64,000 nucleotides of DNA from an uncultured Lachnospiraceae bacterium (GTDB lineage: Bacteria > Bacillota > Clostridia > Lachnospirales > Lachnospiraceae). Below are positions 23,971 through 33,771 of the stretch, piece after piece. A program made the translations under genes and the position numbers. Each line of letters opens with the position of its first letter. Position 1 is the first letter of the stretch. The stretch covers positions 1 to 64,000 of the forward strand of contig CAJUNR010000027.1 in NCBI GenBank assembly GCA_910587765.1, given 5' to 3'. Under the pieces are notes generated by a model. That model did not search any database. It saw only the letters and a program-made list of their open reading frames with translations, and was not told the DNA's origin.

Positions 23971-24031
23971 GTTCCGACACTCCTTTCCTTCTCCCCGGCC
24001 GGCGCTTTCCTCCGCGCCGCCGGCCCGCACG

Positions 24032-25102
24032 TCAGCATCGCGACCGGTCAATCCGATTGCGGATCTCCTGCATCTGGTAGTCCAGCCTCTCGATGGAATC
24101 CGCACACATTTTGAGCTGGCTCACGATTTCGTCCGCCTCGTTCACATTCCGCTTGTATTTCAGCTTATGTTCCAGACTCGCCCAGAAATCCATGGCGATG
24201 GTGCGGAACTGTACTTCCACATTCATATATTTCTTCTCATTGGACAGAAAGATCGGAACGCTGAGAATCAGGTGCAGGCTTCGATAGCCGTTCGGTTTGG
24301 GATTCTGAATGTAGTCCTTCTTCCTGATGAGAACGATATCGTCCTGTCCGGTCAGAAGATCCGCCAGACGGTAAATATCGTCCGGAAACGAGCAGATGAC
24401 CCGGACGCCCGCCACATCCGTCAGGTTCTCCTGGATACTCTCCACCGTGAAGGGAAATCCCTTGCGCTCCAGTTTTTCCGAAATACTCTCCGGAGACTTC
24501 AGCCTGGTCTTGATGGATTCAAACGGATTGCGGTTATATTCCTGAGAAAATTCCGCGTTCAGCACTTTCAGCTTTGTCTCCACTTCCATGATCGCGGAAG
24601 TATACTCGGTCATCAGGCGGTTAAAAGGCTTTGCTTCCCTCAGTTTCTTCGCCTGCCTCTGAATGATCTCGTACTGCCTTTCCAGCTTCTGGGCCTGTTC
24701 TTCCACCTTCTGCTCCAACTGGTTCTTGCAGGTAAAAAGCTCGATGGCATTTCTCACCCGGTTTTTTACGATCGAACTTTCAAACGGCTTGTGGATAAAA
24801 TCCGACACTCCAAGGTCAAAGCACTGGTTTTCCACCGCCACCGCCGGTTCGCTGCTGATGACCAGCACCGGAATCCTTCCGAGCCATCCTTTCTTCCTCA
24901 TCTCCTTCAAAACCGCAAAACCGTCCAGCTTCGGCATATGCAGGTCCAGAAGCACCGCCGCTGTCTCCCCGGTATGCAACGCAAGCGTTTCCAGCGCCTG
25001 CCGGCCGTCTCCGGCCGTTTCCACAACATACTCTTCCTTCAGAATCTCGCACAGCAGTTCCCGATTCAGTTCCGAATCCTCCGCAACTAATATCTTTTGC
25101 AT
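24032..25102 (-). CDS. Receiver domain fused to a small alarmone synthetase (RelA/SpoT fold)
   Basis: A 356-residue two-part protein. Residues 1-118 are a response-regulator receiver domain with the acidic pair E8/D9, phospho-acceptor D53 (LLDLHMP) and K105 (HKPF). Residues 120-155 form a coiled coil. Residues 160-350 match RelQ-type (p)ppGpp synthetases: IKTRLKSPESISEKLERKG, VAGVRVICSFPDDIYRLADL, KDYIQNPKPNGYRSLHL and VEVQFRTIAMDFWASLEHKL. No hydrolase (HD) domain is present. The likely meaning is alarmone synthesis controlled by a phosphorelay; both catalytic parts look intact. It lies upstream of maf with a 61-base gap. No cognate kinase is adjacent. Confidence 0.88.
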   Translation of the reverse strand: MQKILVAEDSELNRELLCEILKEEYVVETAGDGRQALETLALHTGETAAVLLDLHMPKLDGFAVLKEMRKKGWLGRIPVLVISSEPAVAVENQCFDLGVSDFIHKPFESSIVKNRVRNAIELFTCKNQLEQKVEEQAQKLERQYEIIQRQAKKLREAKPFNRLMTEYTSAIMEVETKLKVLNAEFSQEYNRNPFESIKTRLKSPESISEKLERKGFPFTVESIQENLTDVAGVRVICSFPDDIYRLADLLTGQDDIVLIRKKDYIQNPKPNGYRSLHLILSVPIFLSNEKKYMNVEVQFRTIAMDFWASLEHKLKYKRNVNEADEIVSQLKMCADSIERLDYQMQEIRNRIDRSRC

Positions 25103-25196
25103 ACAACCCCCAATTTTATCCTCCGTGCCTCATCCCCGGGCCCGGCGCCGCAGTAAAACCGCCGCCCGGCCGCGCCCCGTCTTCTCTGCCTTTGGG

Positions 25197-25288
25197 CACA
25201 ATCGAGCAGAGAAGATTTATCTTCCCCTACTCGCGCACCGGGCGTCCGTCAGCTTGCTGACGTATTTCATCTGGACGCCCGTGTGCAT
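25197..25288. repeat. Intergenic hairpin repeat (family A, third copy)
   Basis: Reads CACAATCGAGCAGAGAAGAT and on through CTACTCGCGCACCGGGCGTC, a GTCAGCTTGCTGAC hairpin and CTGGACGCCCGTGTGCATAA. It is very close to the two copies at 21330-21495. It fills most of the gap between glgA and the receiver-synthetase gene; upstream of it (25103-25190) is only GC-rich palindromic sequence. Confidence 0.7.
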
Positions 25289-25341
25289 AACGAGACAGGG
25301 GAGCCTCCTCCCGGAGCCTCCCCGCCTTTACGTGACAGAAT

Positions 25342-26793
25342 CTACCAGCCGATCAGCCAAGAATAGATCCCCTCATATTTGTATCTGGATGCATCCCATG
25401 AGAAATCCTTCTGCATGCCTCGTGCAACCATCTCATCCCACTCTTTCCGGTGTACGAAATATGTGTATTTTGTGTAATTGATTACTTCCATCATATCCCA
25501 TGGATTGTAATTTGTAAAGGAGAATCCGTCGCCTTTTCCTTCATATTCATTATATGGCTCTACCGTATCTTTCAGACCGCCGGTCTCACGGACAATCGGA
25601 ACCGTGCCGTAGCGGAAGGAGATCAGCTGCGTCAACCCGCAGGGCTCGAAAGCCGAGGGCATCAGGAACGCATCCGCCGCCGCGTAGAGCTTATGGGACA
25701 GCTCATCCGCATAGTAGATGTTCGCCGACACCTTATCCGGATATTTCCACGCATAATGACGGAACATGTCCTCGTACCTCTGATCTCCGGTACCGATGAC
25801 CACAAACTGCGTGTTGTCGTCCACGATCTGCTCCATCACCTCCGCGATCAGATCCAGACCCTTTTGGTCGGTCAGACGGGAGATCAGGCCGATCAGCATC
25901 TTGTTCTCATCCACAGTCAGCCCCAGCGCCTCCTGAAGCGCGCGCTTGTTGGCCGCCTTCCCTTTCTTAAAGGTCTTCAGTTTATACTTCTTGTCAATCT
26001 TCTCGTCCGTATCCGGATTCCAGATTTCATAATCAATGCCGTTCACGATGCCGCGCAGATCCATATGTCTCGCGGACAGCAGGCCGTCCAGGCCCTCGCC
26101 GTACATCGGCGTCTGAATCTCGTACGCGTAAGTCTCGCTGACGGTGGTGATATAATCCGCGTAGACCAGACCGCCCTTGAGCATGTTGGCGTCTCTCTTG
26201 AACTCCAGCTTATCCGGCGTGAACACGTAATCCGGCAGGCCGGTCAGTCCCTGCATCGTCTCAATATCCCAGATGCCCTGGAATCTCAGATTGTGAATCG
26301 TCATAATCGTCTTGATGCCCTGATAGAAATCGCCCGCCGCAAACTCGGTCTTCAGATAGACCGGAATCAGGCCGGTCTGCCAGTCATGGCAGTGAATCAG
26401 GTCCGGACGGAACCCTACAATCGGAAGGATGGACAGCACCGCCTTGGAGAAAAACGCGAATTTTTCGATGTCCGTCCGGAAATCTCCGTAAGGCTTCGCG
26501 CCTCCGAAATAGACCAGATTGTCAATCAGGTAGTAAGTGACGCCGTCCAGCTCGTACGTCATCACACCCACATGCGCGCCTGGATTATAGGTTCCTGTTC
26601 CCATATAAAAATGAGTGATGTACCTGAAGTTATTCCGGAACTTGTCCGGAATGCAGGTATAGTTCGGAATCACCACACGAACATCCCACTCTTCTTTGTT
26701 GAATCCTTTCGGGAGCGCTCCGCATACGTCCGCGAGACCGCCGGTCTTCACAAAAGGTACGCACTCTGATGCCGCAAATAAAATTTTTCTCAT
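25342..26793 (-). CDS. glgA: Glycogen synthase
   Basis: A 483-residue GT5 glycosyltransferase that adds glucose from ADP-glucose to alpha-1,4-glucan. Diagnostic: KILFAASECVPFVKTGGLAD at the N-terminus (the ADP-glucose-binding KTGGL), HCHDWQTGLIP, and near the C-terminus LMPSAFEPCGLTQLISFRYG. The ATG at 26793 has AAGGGG upstream and gives the standard family length; the frame open to 26946 is non-coding leader. No other glg genes are in the window. Confidence 0.95.
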   Translation of the reverse strand: MRKILFAASECVPFVKTGGLADVCGALPKGFNKEEWDVRVVIPNYTCIPDKFRNNFRYITHFYMGTGTYNPGAHVGVMTYELDGVTYYLIDNLVYFGGAKPYGDFRTDIEKFAFFSKAVLSILPIVGFRPDLIHCHDWQTGLIPVYLKTEFAAGDFYQGIKTIMTIHNLRFQGIWDIETMQGLTGLPDYVFTPDKLEFKRDANMLKGGLVYADYITTVSETYAYEIQTPMYGEGLDGLLSARHMDLRGIVNGIDYEIWNPDTDEKIDKKYKLKTFKKGKAANKRALQEALGLTVDENKMLIGLISRLTDQKGLDLIAEVMEQIVDDNTQFVVIGTGDQRYEDMFRHYAWKYPDKVSANIYYADELSHKLYAAADAFLMPSAFEPCGLTQLISFRYGTVPIVRETGGLKDTVEPYNEYEGKGDGFSFTNYNPWDMMEVINYTKYTYFVHRKEWDEMVARGMQKDFSWDASRYKYEGIYSWLIGW

Positions 26794-26966
26794 AGATAAA
26801 CCCCTTCCGTGTATTAAGAAGTATTTTGATATTCTTATCATACCACAATCTTCCTCATTTCTAAAGTACAATTTTTGAAAAATGCTTGCAAAAACAAAAT
26901 TTTCCGTTACAATATAGAATGGTGTATTATAAATAAGCATTTTCATCGGTAAGAAAGGTTGATTTT
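26794..26966. promoter_or_regulatory. Divergent promoter region of glgA and the ABC-F gene
   Basis: For the plus-strand gene, TTGCAA (26886-26891) and TACAAT (26908-26913) are 16 bases apart. For glgA a weaker minus-strand pair TTTAGA and TATGAT (26837-26842) is 17 apart. The sequence is markedly AT-rich. No operator-like dyad stands out. Confidence 0.55.
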
Positions 26967-28607
26967 ATGATCAGTGCGAATAACGTAACGCTTCGTCTGG
27001 GCAAAAAAGCCCTCTTTGAAGACGTGAATATAAAGTTCACGGAAGGAAACTGTTACGGACTGATCGGCGCCAACGGCGCCGGCAAGTCCACGTTCCTGAA
27101 AATCCTTTCGGGAGAGCTGGATTCCACCAGCGGCGAGATCGCCGTCACTCCGGGACAGCGTCTCTCCTTCCTCAAGCAGGACCATTTTCAGTACGACGAA
27201 TATCCGGTCATTGACACGGTAATCATGGGGAACGCAAGACTCTATGAAATCATGAAGGAAAAAGACGCCATCTACGCCAAAGAAGATTTCACGGACGCGG
27301 ACGGAATCCGCGCCAGCGAGCTGGAGGCGGAGTTCGCAGACATGGACGGCTGGGAGGCGGAATCCGACGCTTCTACGCTGTTAAACGGCCTCGGAATCGA
27401 GACGGAGTTCCACTACGCTCTGATGAAAGACCTGACCGGCGCTCAGAAGGTGAAGATCCTGCTGGCGCAGGCCCTGTTCGGCAATCCGGATATCCTGCTC
27501 CTCGACGAGCCCACCAACCACCTGGATCTGGACGCCATCGCCTGGCTGGAGGAATTTCTCATCAATTTTGACAACACGGTCATCGTGGTTTCCCATGACC
27601 GCTATTTCCTGAATAAGGTCTGCACCCACATCGCGGACATCGACTACGGCAAAATCCAGCTCTACGCCGGCAACTATGATTTCTGGTACGAGTCCAGCCA
27701 GCTCATGATCCGTCAGATGAAGGAAGCCAACAAGAAGAAGGAAGAGAAGATCAAGGAGCTGCAGGAATTTATCTCCCGCTTCTCCGCCAACGCGTCCAAA
27801 TCCAAACAGGCGACTTCGCGGAAGAAGGCTCTGGAGAAGATCCAGCTCGACGAGATCCGTCCTTCCAGCCGGAAATATCCGTACATTGATTTCCGCCCCA
27901 ACCGGGAGATCGGTAACGAGGTGCTGACCGTTGAGGGAATCTCCAAAACGATCGACGGCGTCAAAGTACTGGACAATATCTCCTTCATCCTCGGACACGA
28001 CGACAAGGTTGCTTTTGTGGGCAGCAACGAATTTGCCAAAACTACGCTCTTTAAGATTCTGTCCGGCGAGATGGAGCCGGACGAAGGGCATTATAAATGG
28101 GGAGTTACGACTTCTCAGGCATACTTCCCCAAGGATAACTCGAAAGAATTTGACAACGACGATATCATCGTGGACTGGCTGACCCAGTATTCCGAGATCA
28201 AGGATGTGACCTACGTCCGCGGCTTCCTGGGAAGGATGCTGTTTGCCGGGGAGGACGGCGTGAAGAAGGTGCGCATCCTCTCCGGAGGCGAGAAGGTCCG
28301 CTGTATGCTCAGCAAGCTCATGATCTCCGGCGCCAACGTGCTGATTCTCGACGAGCCTACGGACCATCTGGATATGGAATCCATCACCGCACTCAACAAC
28401 GGTATGATGAAATTCCCGGGCGTGCTGCTGTTCTCTTCCCGTGACCACCAGATCGTCCAGACCACGGCCAACCGGATCATCGAGATTCTGCCGAACGGTT
28501 CCATGATCGACAAGATCACCACCTACGACGAATATCTGGAAAGCGACGAAATGGCAAGAAAGCGTACCGTCTATACAAGCAATCAATTCGCGGAGGAAGA
28601 CGACTGA
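26967..28607 (+). CDS. ABC-F family ATPase
   Basis: A 546-residue tandem-ATPase protein without membrane segments. NBD1 has Walker A GANGAGKST (residues 34-42), signature LTGAQKV and Walker B ILLLDEPTNHLDLDA. NBD2 has Walker B VLILDEPTDHLDME and signature LSGGEKV, but its Walker A reads GSNEFAKTT, lacking the usual Gly-Lys spacing. The linker (about 240-300) is basic and helical, as in translation-factor ABC-F proteins that bind the ribosomal E site. It most resembles the YbiT/YkpA branch. Antibiotic resistance is possible but the housekeeping branch is likelier. Confidence 0.9.
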   Translation: MISANNVTLRLGKKALFEDVNIKFTEGNCYGLIGANGAGKSTFLKILSGELDSTSGEIAVTPGQRLSFLKQDHFQYDEYPVIDTVIMGNARLYEIMKEKDAIYAKEDFTDADGIRASELEAEFADMDGWEAESDASTLLNGLGIETEFHYALMKDLTGAQKVKILLAQALFGNPDILLLDEPTNHLDLDAIAWLEEFLINFDNTVIVVSHDRYFLNKVCTHIADIDYGKIQLYAGNYDFWYESSQLMIRQMKEANKKKEEKIKELQEFISRFSANASKSKQATSRKKALEKIQLDEIRPSSRKYPYIDFRPNREIGNEVLTVEGISKTIDGVKVLDNISFILGHDDKVAFVGSNEFAKTTLFKILSGEMEPDEGHYKWGVTTSQAYFPKDNSKEFDNDDIIVDWLTQYSEIKDVTYVRGFLGRMLFAGEDGVKKVRILSGGEKVRCMLSKLMISGANVLILDEPTDHLDMESITALNNGMMKFPGVLLFSSRDHQIVQTTANRIIEILPNGSMIDKITTYDEYLESDEMARKRTVYTSNQFAEEDD

Positions 28608-28664
28608 TCGCAGCCTGTCCCGTCGACTGTCTTTTAAAAAATGCAGAAACAGACATACGGCAAC

Positions 28665-28700
28665 AGGGGAACTGCCGCCCGCTTGAGCGGCAGTTCCCCT
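28665..28700. terminator. Bidirectional terminator between the ABC-F gene and the heptad-repeat gene
   Basis: Perfect 14-base stem AGGGGAACTGCCGC (28665-28678 with 28687-28700), 8-base loop, between converging genes. A T-rich tract follows on the plus strand. Confidence 0.8.
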
Positions 28701-28715
28701 GCATTTATTGTTTGC

Positions 28716-31490
28716 CTAATCTTCTTCGTCCAGCTCAATCGCCTCGGTCTCGATGATGAATTTGACCTTTCCCTTCATCGCGTCGCTCTTGCCGGAGAAG
28801 CTCTGATAAGCCTCTGACAGATTCGACACCGCGTCCACGCGGTCCAGCAGATTCTGAAGGTCCCCGTTGACCGTATCGTACAGCTTCTGGATTCCGTCGT
28901 CGTTGTACTCGTGCACTCCGTCCAGCAGTTCCGTGGTACCGTCTTTCAGTTCGTCCACGCCTTCCACCAGATCGACGACTCCGTCTTTCAGTTCCTGCGT
29001 GCCGTCTTTGAGTTCCTGCGTACCGTCTTTCAGTTCCTCGGTCCCCTCCTTCAGCTCTTTCGTACCGTCATACAGTTCATCCGCGCCGTTTCTGAGATCC
29101 ACTCCGCCCTGATAAAGCTTCTTTGTTCCTTTTTTCAGCGCGTCCGCCCCGGCTTTCAGATCGCCGGTTCCCTGTTTCAGTTCCGCCGCGCCGCCCGACA
29201 GCGCTCCCGTCTGACGGTTGATCTGATCAACCGCATCATAAATCTGGCCGACTGAGGTCTCCAGAGCGGCCATTCCCTCCGTCAACTGCGCAAGCTGTTC
29301 GGCGTCCACGCCGCCGCTCAACTGTCCTGCGACCTGTTTCAGGGCCGCGTCCGCGCCCGCATATCCCGCATACTCTGTCGCCGCAGCACGGAGCTGTTCC
29401 TGAAGTTCCGTGATCTTCTTCATCTGCTCGATCAAACGGGTCTGTAGCCGGATTACCTCCATAGCCGCCGGATCGGAAGCCGCTCTCTCCCCGACTGCGT
29501 CCGATGTCTGTACCATGCTCATGGAAGTCATTCCGTCCGATTTGCTCAGGCTGTCCAGATAGACTTGCGCGAACTCCGACTGATTTTCTGTCTCCGAGTC
29601 ATCCTCCGGCTCTTCGGTACGGCTGTCCGGTTCTTCCGGCACGGCATCCGGCTCCTGTCCGTCCTCCGGGGACGTTTCCGCCGTCTCTTCTCCTGCCGGA
29701 ACGCCGTCCGATTCTTTCCCGTCTTCCGGAACCGTTGTTTCCTCCTCTGCGGGAACCTCGCCCGGTTCCTCACCGCTCTCCGGAACGGTCTCCGGCTCTC
29801 CTTCGCCGTCCGGCGCCGCGCCCGGTTCTTTTCCGGAATCCGGAACCTCTCCCGCTCCTTTTTCTTTCGACGGTGCGGGAGCGGCGGGTTTCGCCTCGTG
29901 CTCTTCAGAATCCTGCCGCGGTGAAACCGGCGTCTCCGCCGCCGGGCTTTGGTCTGCGCCGCTTTCCGCCGGCAGCATCCCCATATGAGCCGCAAGTTCC
30001 TTTAGCTGGCTTTCCAGTTTTTTCGCCTCTTCCACTTCTTTCTGCAGTTCATTCCCCAGCAGCATCACACTGGTCTGCGCCGTCTGCATCTTCTTCTGAT
30101 TCTCTGCTATGGCCTGTTCCAGCGTCGTTCCCATGCCGCCGACGCCGGCTGCGAGCTGATCGACGCCGGCTTTCAGACGTCCGACGCTGGTCTTGATATA
30201 AGGATGCTCCGCGTCGCCGCTCTTGCCGTCCGGCCCCAGCATCATCGAATCCTGAAGCGTCCGCAGACCCGCGGTCAGCATATTCACACCGTCCGTCAGT
30301 TTCGGCAGATTGCCGTTTAAAAGTCCGAGTCCGGCCTGAAGCGTTCCGGCTCCCTGATCCAGCTCTTTCGCCCCGTCCCGCAGGTCTCTCGCTCCTTCAT
30401 TGAGCTTTTTCGCCCCGTCCCGCAGGTCTTTCGCCCCGTCATCCAGTTCCCAGGCGCCGTCATTGAGTTCCGCCGCTCCGTCGTCCAGTTCCACGGCCCC
30501 GTCCCACAGATCCGGCATGTTGTCCTTCAGTTCCTTTACACCGTCGTCCAGTTCGATACAGCCGTCAATCAGCTCATACGTCGCATCGTTCAGTTCCTCG
30601 ATATCGTCCTTCAGATCGTCAAAACCGTCCATATCATCCGTATTCAGATCGCCGAACACATCCGGCATCAGAATCGTGGCCGTCATTCCCAGTTTGAAGT
30701 CCGTCACATCGGCGGTCACTTCCACATATTCCGGAATGTCGACGTCCTCAAAACCGTCCAGATTCAGAAAATCCAGGCTGTCGTACAGCCCCGGCATGGC
30801 TACGCCCGCAACGATCGTATTCTTCCCGTCCGAGAGAATCCTGCCGTTCTCCGCCTGCACATTGACAAACCGGTCGGAATCCAGGACCATCGTGCTGGCC
30901 GCCACGAACGGCACGCACAGTTCCGTCTCCTCTCCTCCGATGACCGTCTGCTGCCGGCAGAGATTTTCATAATCAAAACGAATCTTCACCCTGCCGCTTC
31001 TGCCGGCCAGTTCCGTCGGCGCAATCTCCTCCTCATCCAGATAATAGCTCACTTTTACATTCACCGGCAGAGCCGCGGAAGTCGTGCCCTGATAGTAGAT
31101 GTCTCTGCCGTCCGCCGCCCAGATATAAGTATTTCCGTCCTGTGTGAACGTCTCGTCGCCTTTTACGTTGACCACATCGGCCAGCTCCGTGATATCGGTC
31201 AGTTCCCCGGCGCCGGCGCCGTTTTTCAGCCAGTTGCTGACGGTGATCTCCTTCACCCCTCCGTTGGCGTCCGCATTTACATAGACGGTCTCTTCTTTTT
31301 CCGCGTCCTGATCCGCCGACCGGTTAAGCGCCTTCCTCGCGATCCCGACCGCCTCTTCCGCCGTCTTCTCTGTCTCCTCCGCCGTTTCGTTCACGGTTTC
31401 TTTCGCCGTCTCCGTATGTTTCCCGCATCCGCATGCAGTGACTGCCAGCACAGCCGCCAGCCCCAGACTCAACCACCTTTTCTTTTTCAT
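28716..31490 (-). CDS. XXXLXXG heptad-repeat lipoprotein, partner of an MMPL permease
   Basis: A 924-residue exported protein. The signal peptide ends in a lipobox (LAVTAC, Cys20). After a beta-rich domain (60-270), many XXXLXXG heptads follow (ELKDGTQ, ELDDGA and similar) in two blocks, about 290-400 and 780-880. Between them are coiled-coil segments and a low-complexity Pro/Glu/Gly stretch (about 515-645) made of imperfect EPGEVP-like units. Such proteins occur in YhgE/Pip-type and RND-linked systems and probably form a long periplasm-like spacer or shaft outside the membrane. The start overlaps the MMPL gene by four bases, so the two form one export or envelope complex; substrate unknown. 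Confidence 0.82.
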   Translation of the reverse strand: MKKKRWLSLGLAAVLAVTACGCGKHTETAKETVNETAEETEKTAEEAVGIARKALNRSADQDAEKEETVYVNADANGGVKEITVSNWLKNGAGAGELTDITELADVVNVKGDETFTQDGNTYIWAADGRDIYYQGTTSAALPVNVKVSYYLDEEEIAPTELAGRSGRVKIRFDYENLCRQQTVIGGEETELCVPFVAASTMVLDSDRFVNVQAENGRILSDGKNTIVAGVAMPGLYDSLDFLNLDGFEDVDIPEYVEVTADVTDFKLGMTATILMPDVFGDLNTDDMDGFDDLKDDIEELNDATYELIDGCIELDDGVKELKDNMPDLWDGAVELDDGAAELNDGAWELDDGAKDLRDGAKKLNEGARDLRDGAKELDQGAGTLQAGLGLLNGNLPKLTDGVNMLTAGLRTLQDSMMLGPDGKSGDAEHPYIKTSVGRLKAGVDQLAAGVGGMGTTLEQAIAENQKKMQTAQTSVMLLGNELQKEVEEAKKLESQLKELAAHMGMLPAESGADQSPAAETPVSPRQDSEEHEAKPAAPAPSKEKGAGEVPDSGKEPGAAPDGEGEPETVPESGEEPGEVPAEEETTVPEDGKESDGVPAGEETAETSPEDGQEPDAVPEEPDSRTEEPEDDSETENQSEFAQVYLDSLSKSDGMTSMSMVQTSDAVGERAASDPAAMEVIRLQTRLIEQMKKITELQEQLRAAATEYAGYAGADAALKQVAGQLSGGVDAEQLAQLTEGMAALETSVGQIYDAVDQINRQTGALSGGAAELKQGTGDLKAGADALKKGTKKLYQGGVDLRNGADELYDGTKELKEGTEELKDGTQELKDGTQELKDGVVDLVEGVDELKDGTTELLDGVHEYNDDGIQKLYDTVNGDLQNLLDRVDAVSNLSEAYQSFSGKSDAMKGKVKFIIETEAIELDEED

Positions 31491-33589
31491 TGTTCCAAAC
31501 CCCCATTCTCTATATTCTGCTGTTTCAGACAGCCCCGCATTCCCATGGTTGTATAACAGATCAGCCTGTCAAAGACCAGGAAGAACGACGGCAGCAACAG
31601 TAGTACAATCACCATACTGATCAGCGCTCCTCTCGCCAGCAGAATGACAATTGACTTGATCATATCAATGTTGGAATACAGCGCCACGCCGATCGTCGAA
31701 GCAAAAAGGCTGAACGCACTGGTGATGATCGAATGAAACGACGTCTTGTGCGCAATCTCTACGGCTTCCTTTTTGCTCTTCCCGGCCAGCCGTTCGTCCT
31801 TGTACCGGTTCGTCATCAGGATCGCGTAATCCACGGTCGCGCCAAGTTGAATGGTGCCTACCACGATGGGCGCCACAAACGCCTGGCTGATCCCTCTGTA
31901 ATAAGAAAACGCCATGTTGACAAAGATGGAAAATTCGATCGTCGTCACCAGGATAAACGGAAGACTGACCGATTTAAACACAATCATCACGATCAGGAAA
32001 ATCGCCAGTATGGACAGGGTATTGACCGTCATCAGGTCGACGCTCGTCACATCCTCCAGATCTTTCATCAGAGGCGCTTCCCCGATCACCATTGCCGTGT
32101 CGTCGTATTTTTTCACAATTTTATTGATGTCGGCAATCTGCGCGTTACAGGGCCCGGTCGCCGAGCTGTACTGCGAACAGATAAAAACCATCTCATAATT
32201 TTCCGACTTCAGCGTGGACGTCAGTTTCTTCGGAAGCATGGATTCCGGTATTCCGCCGCCCAGCACCGACTGAACGCCCAGCGCCCAGTCCACGCCGTCC
32301 ACCTGTTCGATCTCCTCTATCATGTTCGCTTTGTCTTTCGCGCTGTTCCCGCTGTTCATCAGGAGAATGTGCACGTTGCTCATATCGAAGGTGTCTTTCA
32401 GCTTCTCGTTGGCAATCGCGCTGTCCAGATCGTCCGGCAGGCCCGTGTCGATGTTGTAATACAGCTCCACCTCGTTATTGCCGTGGTAAGCCGGCACGAA
32501 CGCGATCACGAAGAGAAGAATCCATACCAGGTGATATCTGCGGACAAAGTCCGACAGCTTTCCCATGTCCGGGAAAAAGGACCGGTGTTTGAATCTCATG
32601 ATCTGCTTCTCAAAGAGCAGCACCATCGCCGGGAGCACCGTTACGCAGCACACCACTCCGATGATCACACCCTTGATCATGACAATTCCCAGATTTTCTC
32701 CCAGAGCGAAGGTCATGAAGATCAGGGCCGCAAAACCGGCGATGGTGGTAAGTGAGCTTCCGATGACGGAGATGAACGTCTCGCTGATGGCCTCCGCCAT
32801 CGCGTCGTCCCGGCTCTCATAGTTCGGTTTACACTCTTCGTAGCTGTGCAGCAGAAAAATGGAGTAATCCGTCGTTACGCCAAGCTGCAGAACCGCCACC
32901 AGCGCCTGCGTAATATAGGAGACATCGCCCAGGAACAGATTGCTTCCCATATTATAGGCCACGGCCAGACCGATGCTCGTCAGGAAAAGGAACGGAACCG
33001 CGAAGGAATCCGTCGTGAGAATCAGCACCAGCAGGGAGAGCAGGCTCGCTACCGCCACGTACCCGGGAATTTCCTTCATGGCCAGATTTTTAATATCCGT
33101 GACAATCCCGCTCATACCGCTGATGAAACACTGCTGCCCCACCTGCGCGCGCATCTCCTCAATCGCTTCCATCGTCGTCTCCGCGGACGTCGTCTGATCG
33201 AACAGCGCGATCATCATCGTCGAATCCCCCTGAAACAGCGCCTCCGCCACGTTTTTCGGTATCATGCTGACCGGCACGTCAATCCCCACAAAATCATCGT
33301 ACCACAGCACCTTTTCCACGTGGTCGATGGCCTCGATCTTCTCTTCGAGCGCCACGACGTCCTTCTTCTCCATCCCGTCCACGACGACCATGGAGAAGGC
33401 CCCCATCCCAAATTCATCCACCATGATATCCTGTCCCGCCACCGTCTCCAGCGAATCCGGCAGATAACTGAGGATGTCATAGTTGACCTTGGTAGCAATG
33501 AACCCCATAGCGGACGGAATCAAAAGCAGGAATGCAATCAGTACGATGGAGATCTTACGTCTTGCAATAAACTTTCCGATTCGTTTCAT
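31487..33589 (-). CDS. MMPL/RND family membrane transporter
   Basis: A 700-residue protein with the RND plan: TM1, a large outside loop, TM2-6, a second large loop and TM8-12. Motifs such as LQLGVTTDYSIFLLHSYEE and IQLGATVDYAILMTNRYKDE, one per half, are the MMPL/SSD-type signature with the proton-relay aspartate. In Gram-positives these export lipids or hydrophobic compounds. It is the first gene of the operon with the heptad-repeat lipoprotein and is under a promoter with TetR-type palindromes. Confidence 0.92.
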   Translation of the reverse strand: MKRIGKFIARRKISIVLIAFLLLIPSAMGFIATKVNYDILSYLPDSLETVAGQDIMVDEFGMGAFSMVVVDGMEKKDVVALEEKIEAIDHVEKVLWYDDFVGIDVPVSMIPKNVAEALFQGDSTMMIALFDQTTSAETTMEAIEEMRAQVGQQCFISGMSGIVTDIKNLAMKEIPGYVAVASLLSLLVLILTTDSFAVPFLFLTSIGLAVAYNMGSNLFLGDVSYITQALVAVLQLGVTTDYSIFLLHSYEECKPNYESRDDAMAEAISETFISVIGSSLTTIAGFAALIFMTFALGENLGIVMIKGVIIGVVCCVTVLPAMVLLFEKQIMRFKHRSFFPDMGKLSDFVRRYHLVWILLFVIAFVPAYHGNNEVELYYNIDTGLPDDLDSAIANEKLKDTFDMSNVHILLMNSGNSAKDKANMIEEIEQVDGVDWALGVQSVLGGGIPESMLPKKLTSTLKSENYEMVFICSQYSSATGPCNAQIADINKIVKKYDDTAMVIGEAPLMKDLEDVTSVDLMTVNTLSILAIFLIVMIVFKSVSLPFILVTTIEFSIFVNMAFSYYRGISQAFVAPIVVGTIQLGATVDYAILMTNRYKDERLAGKSKKEAVEIAHKTSFHSIITSAFSLFASTIGVALYSNIDMIKSIVILLARGALISMVIVLLLLPSFFLVFDRLICYTTMGMRGCLKQQNIENGGLEQ

Positions 33590-33771
33590 CTTTTTTCACC
33601 TTCCATTTATGTTCCGCATCTGACACTCTCTCCACTCCCTGCTCTGGAAGAATTTTCGCCCCCGTTCCGCGTCCGAAAATCCTTCCGGAGTTTCGTTCGG
33701 TCAGATGCTGTCTTCATAGATTATCTGGCACTGCTTTTCCCCGTATGCCTGTTTCTCTAAGAAGTTGTCTT

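Noticed and set aside
28960..29090. Regular 21-base repeats resembling a CRISPR or minisatellite
   Set aside because: The repeats are in-frame heptad codons (ELKDGTQ-type) of the lipoprotein gene, with no spacers.
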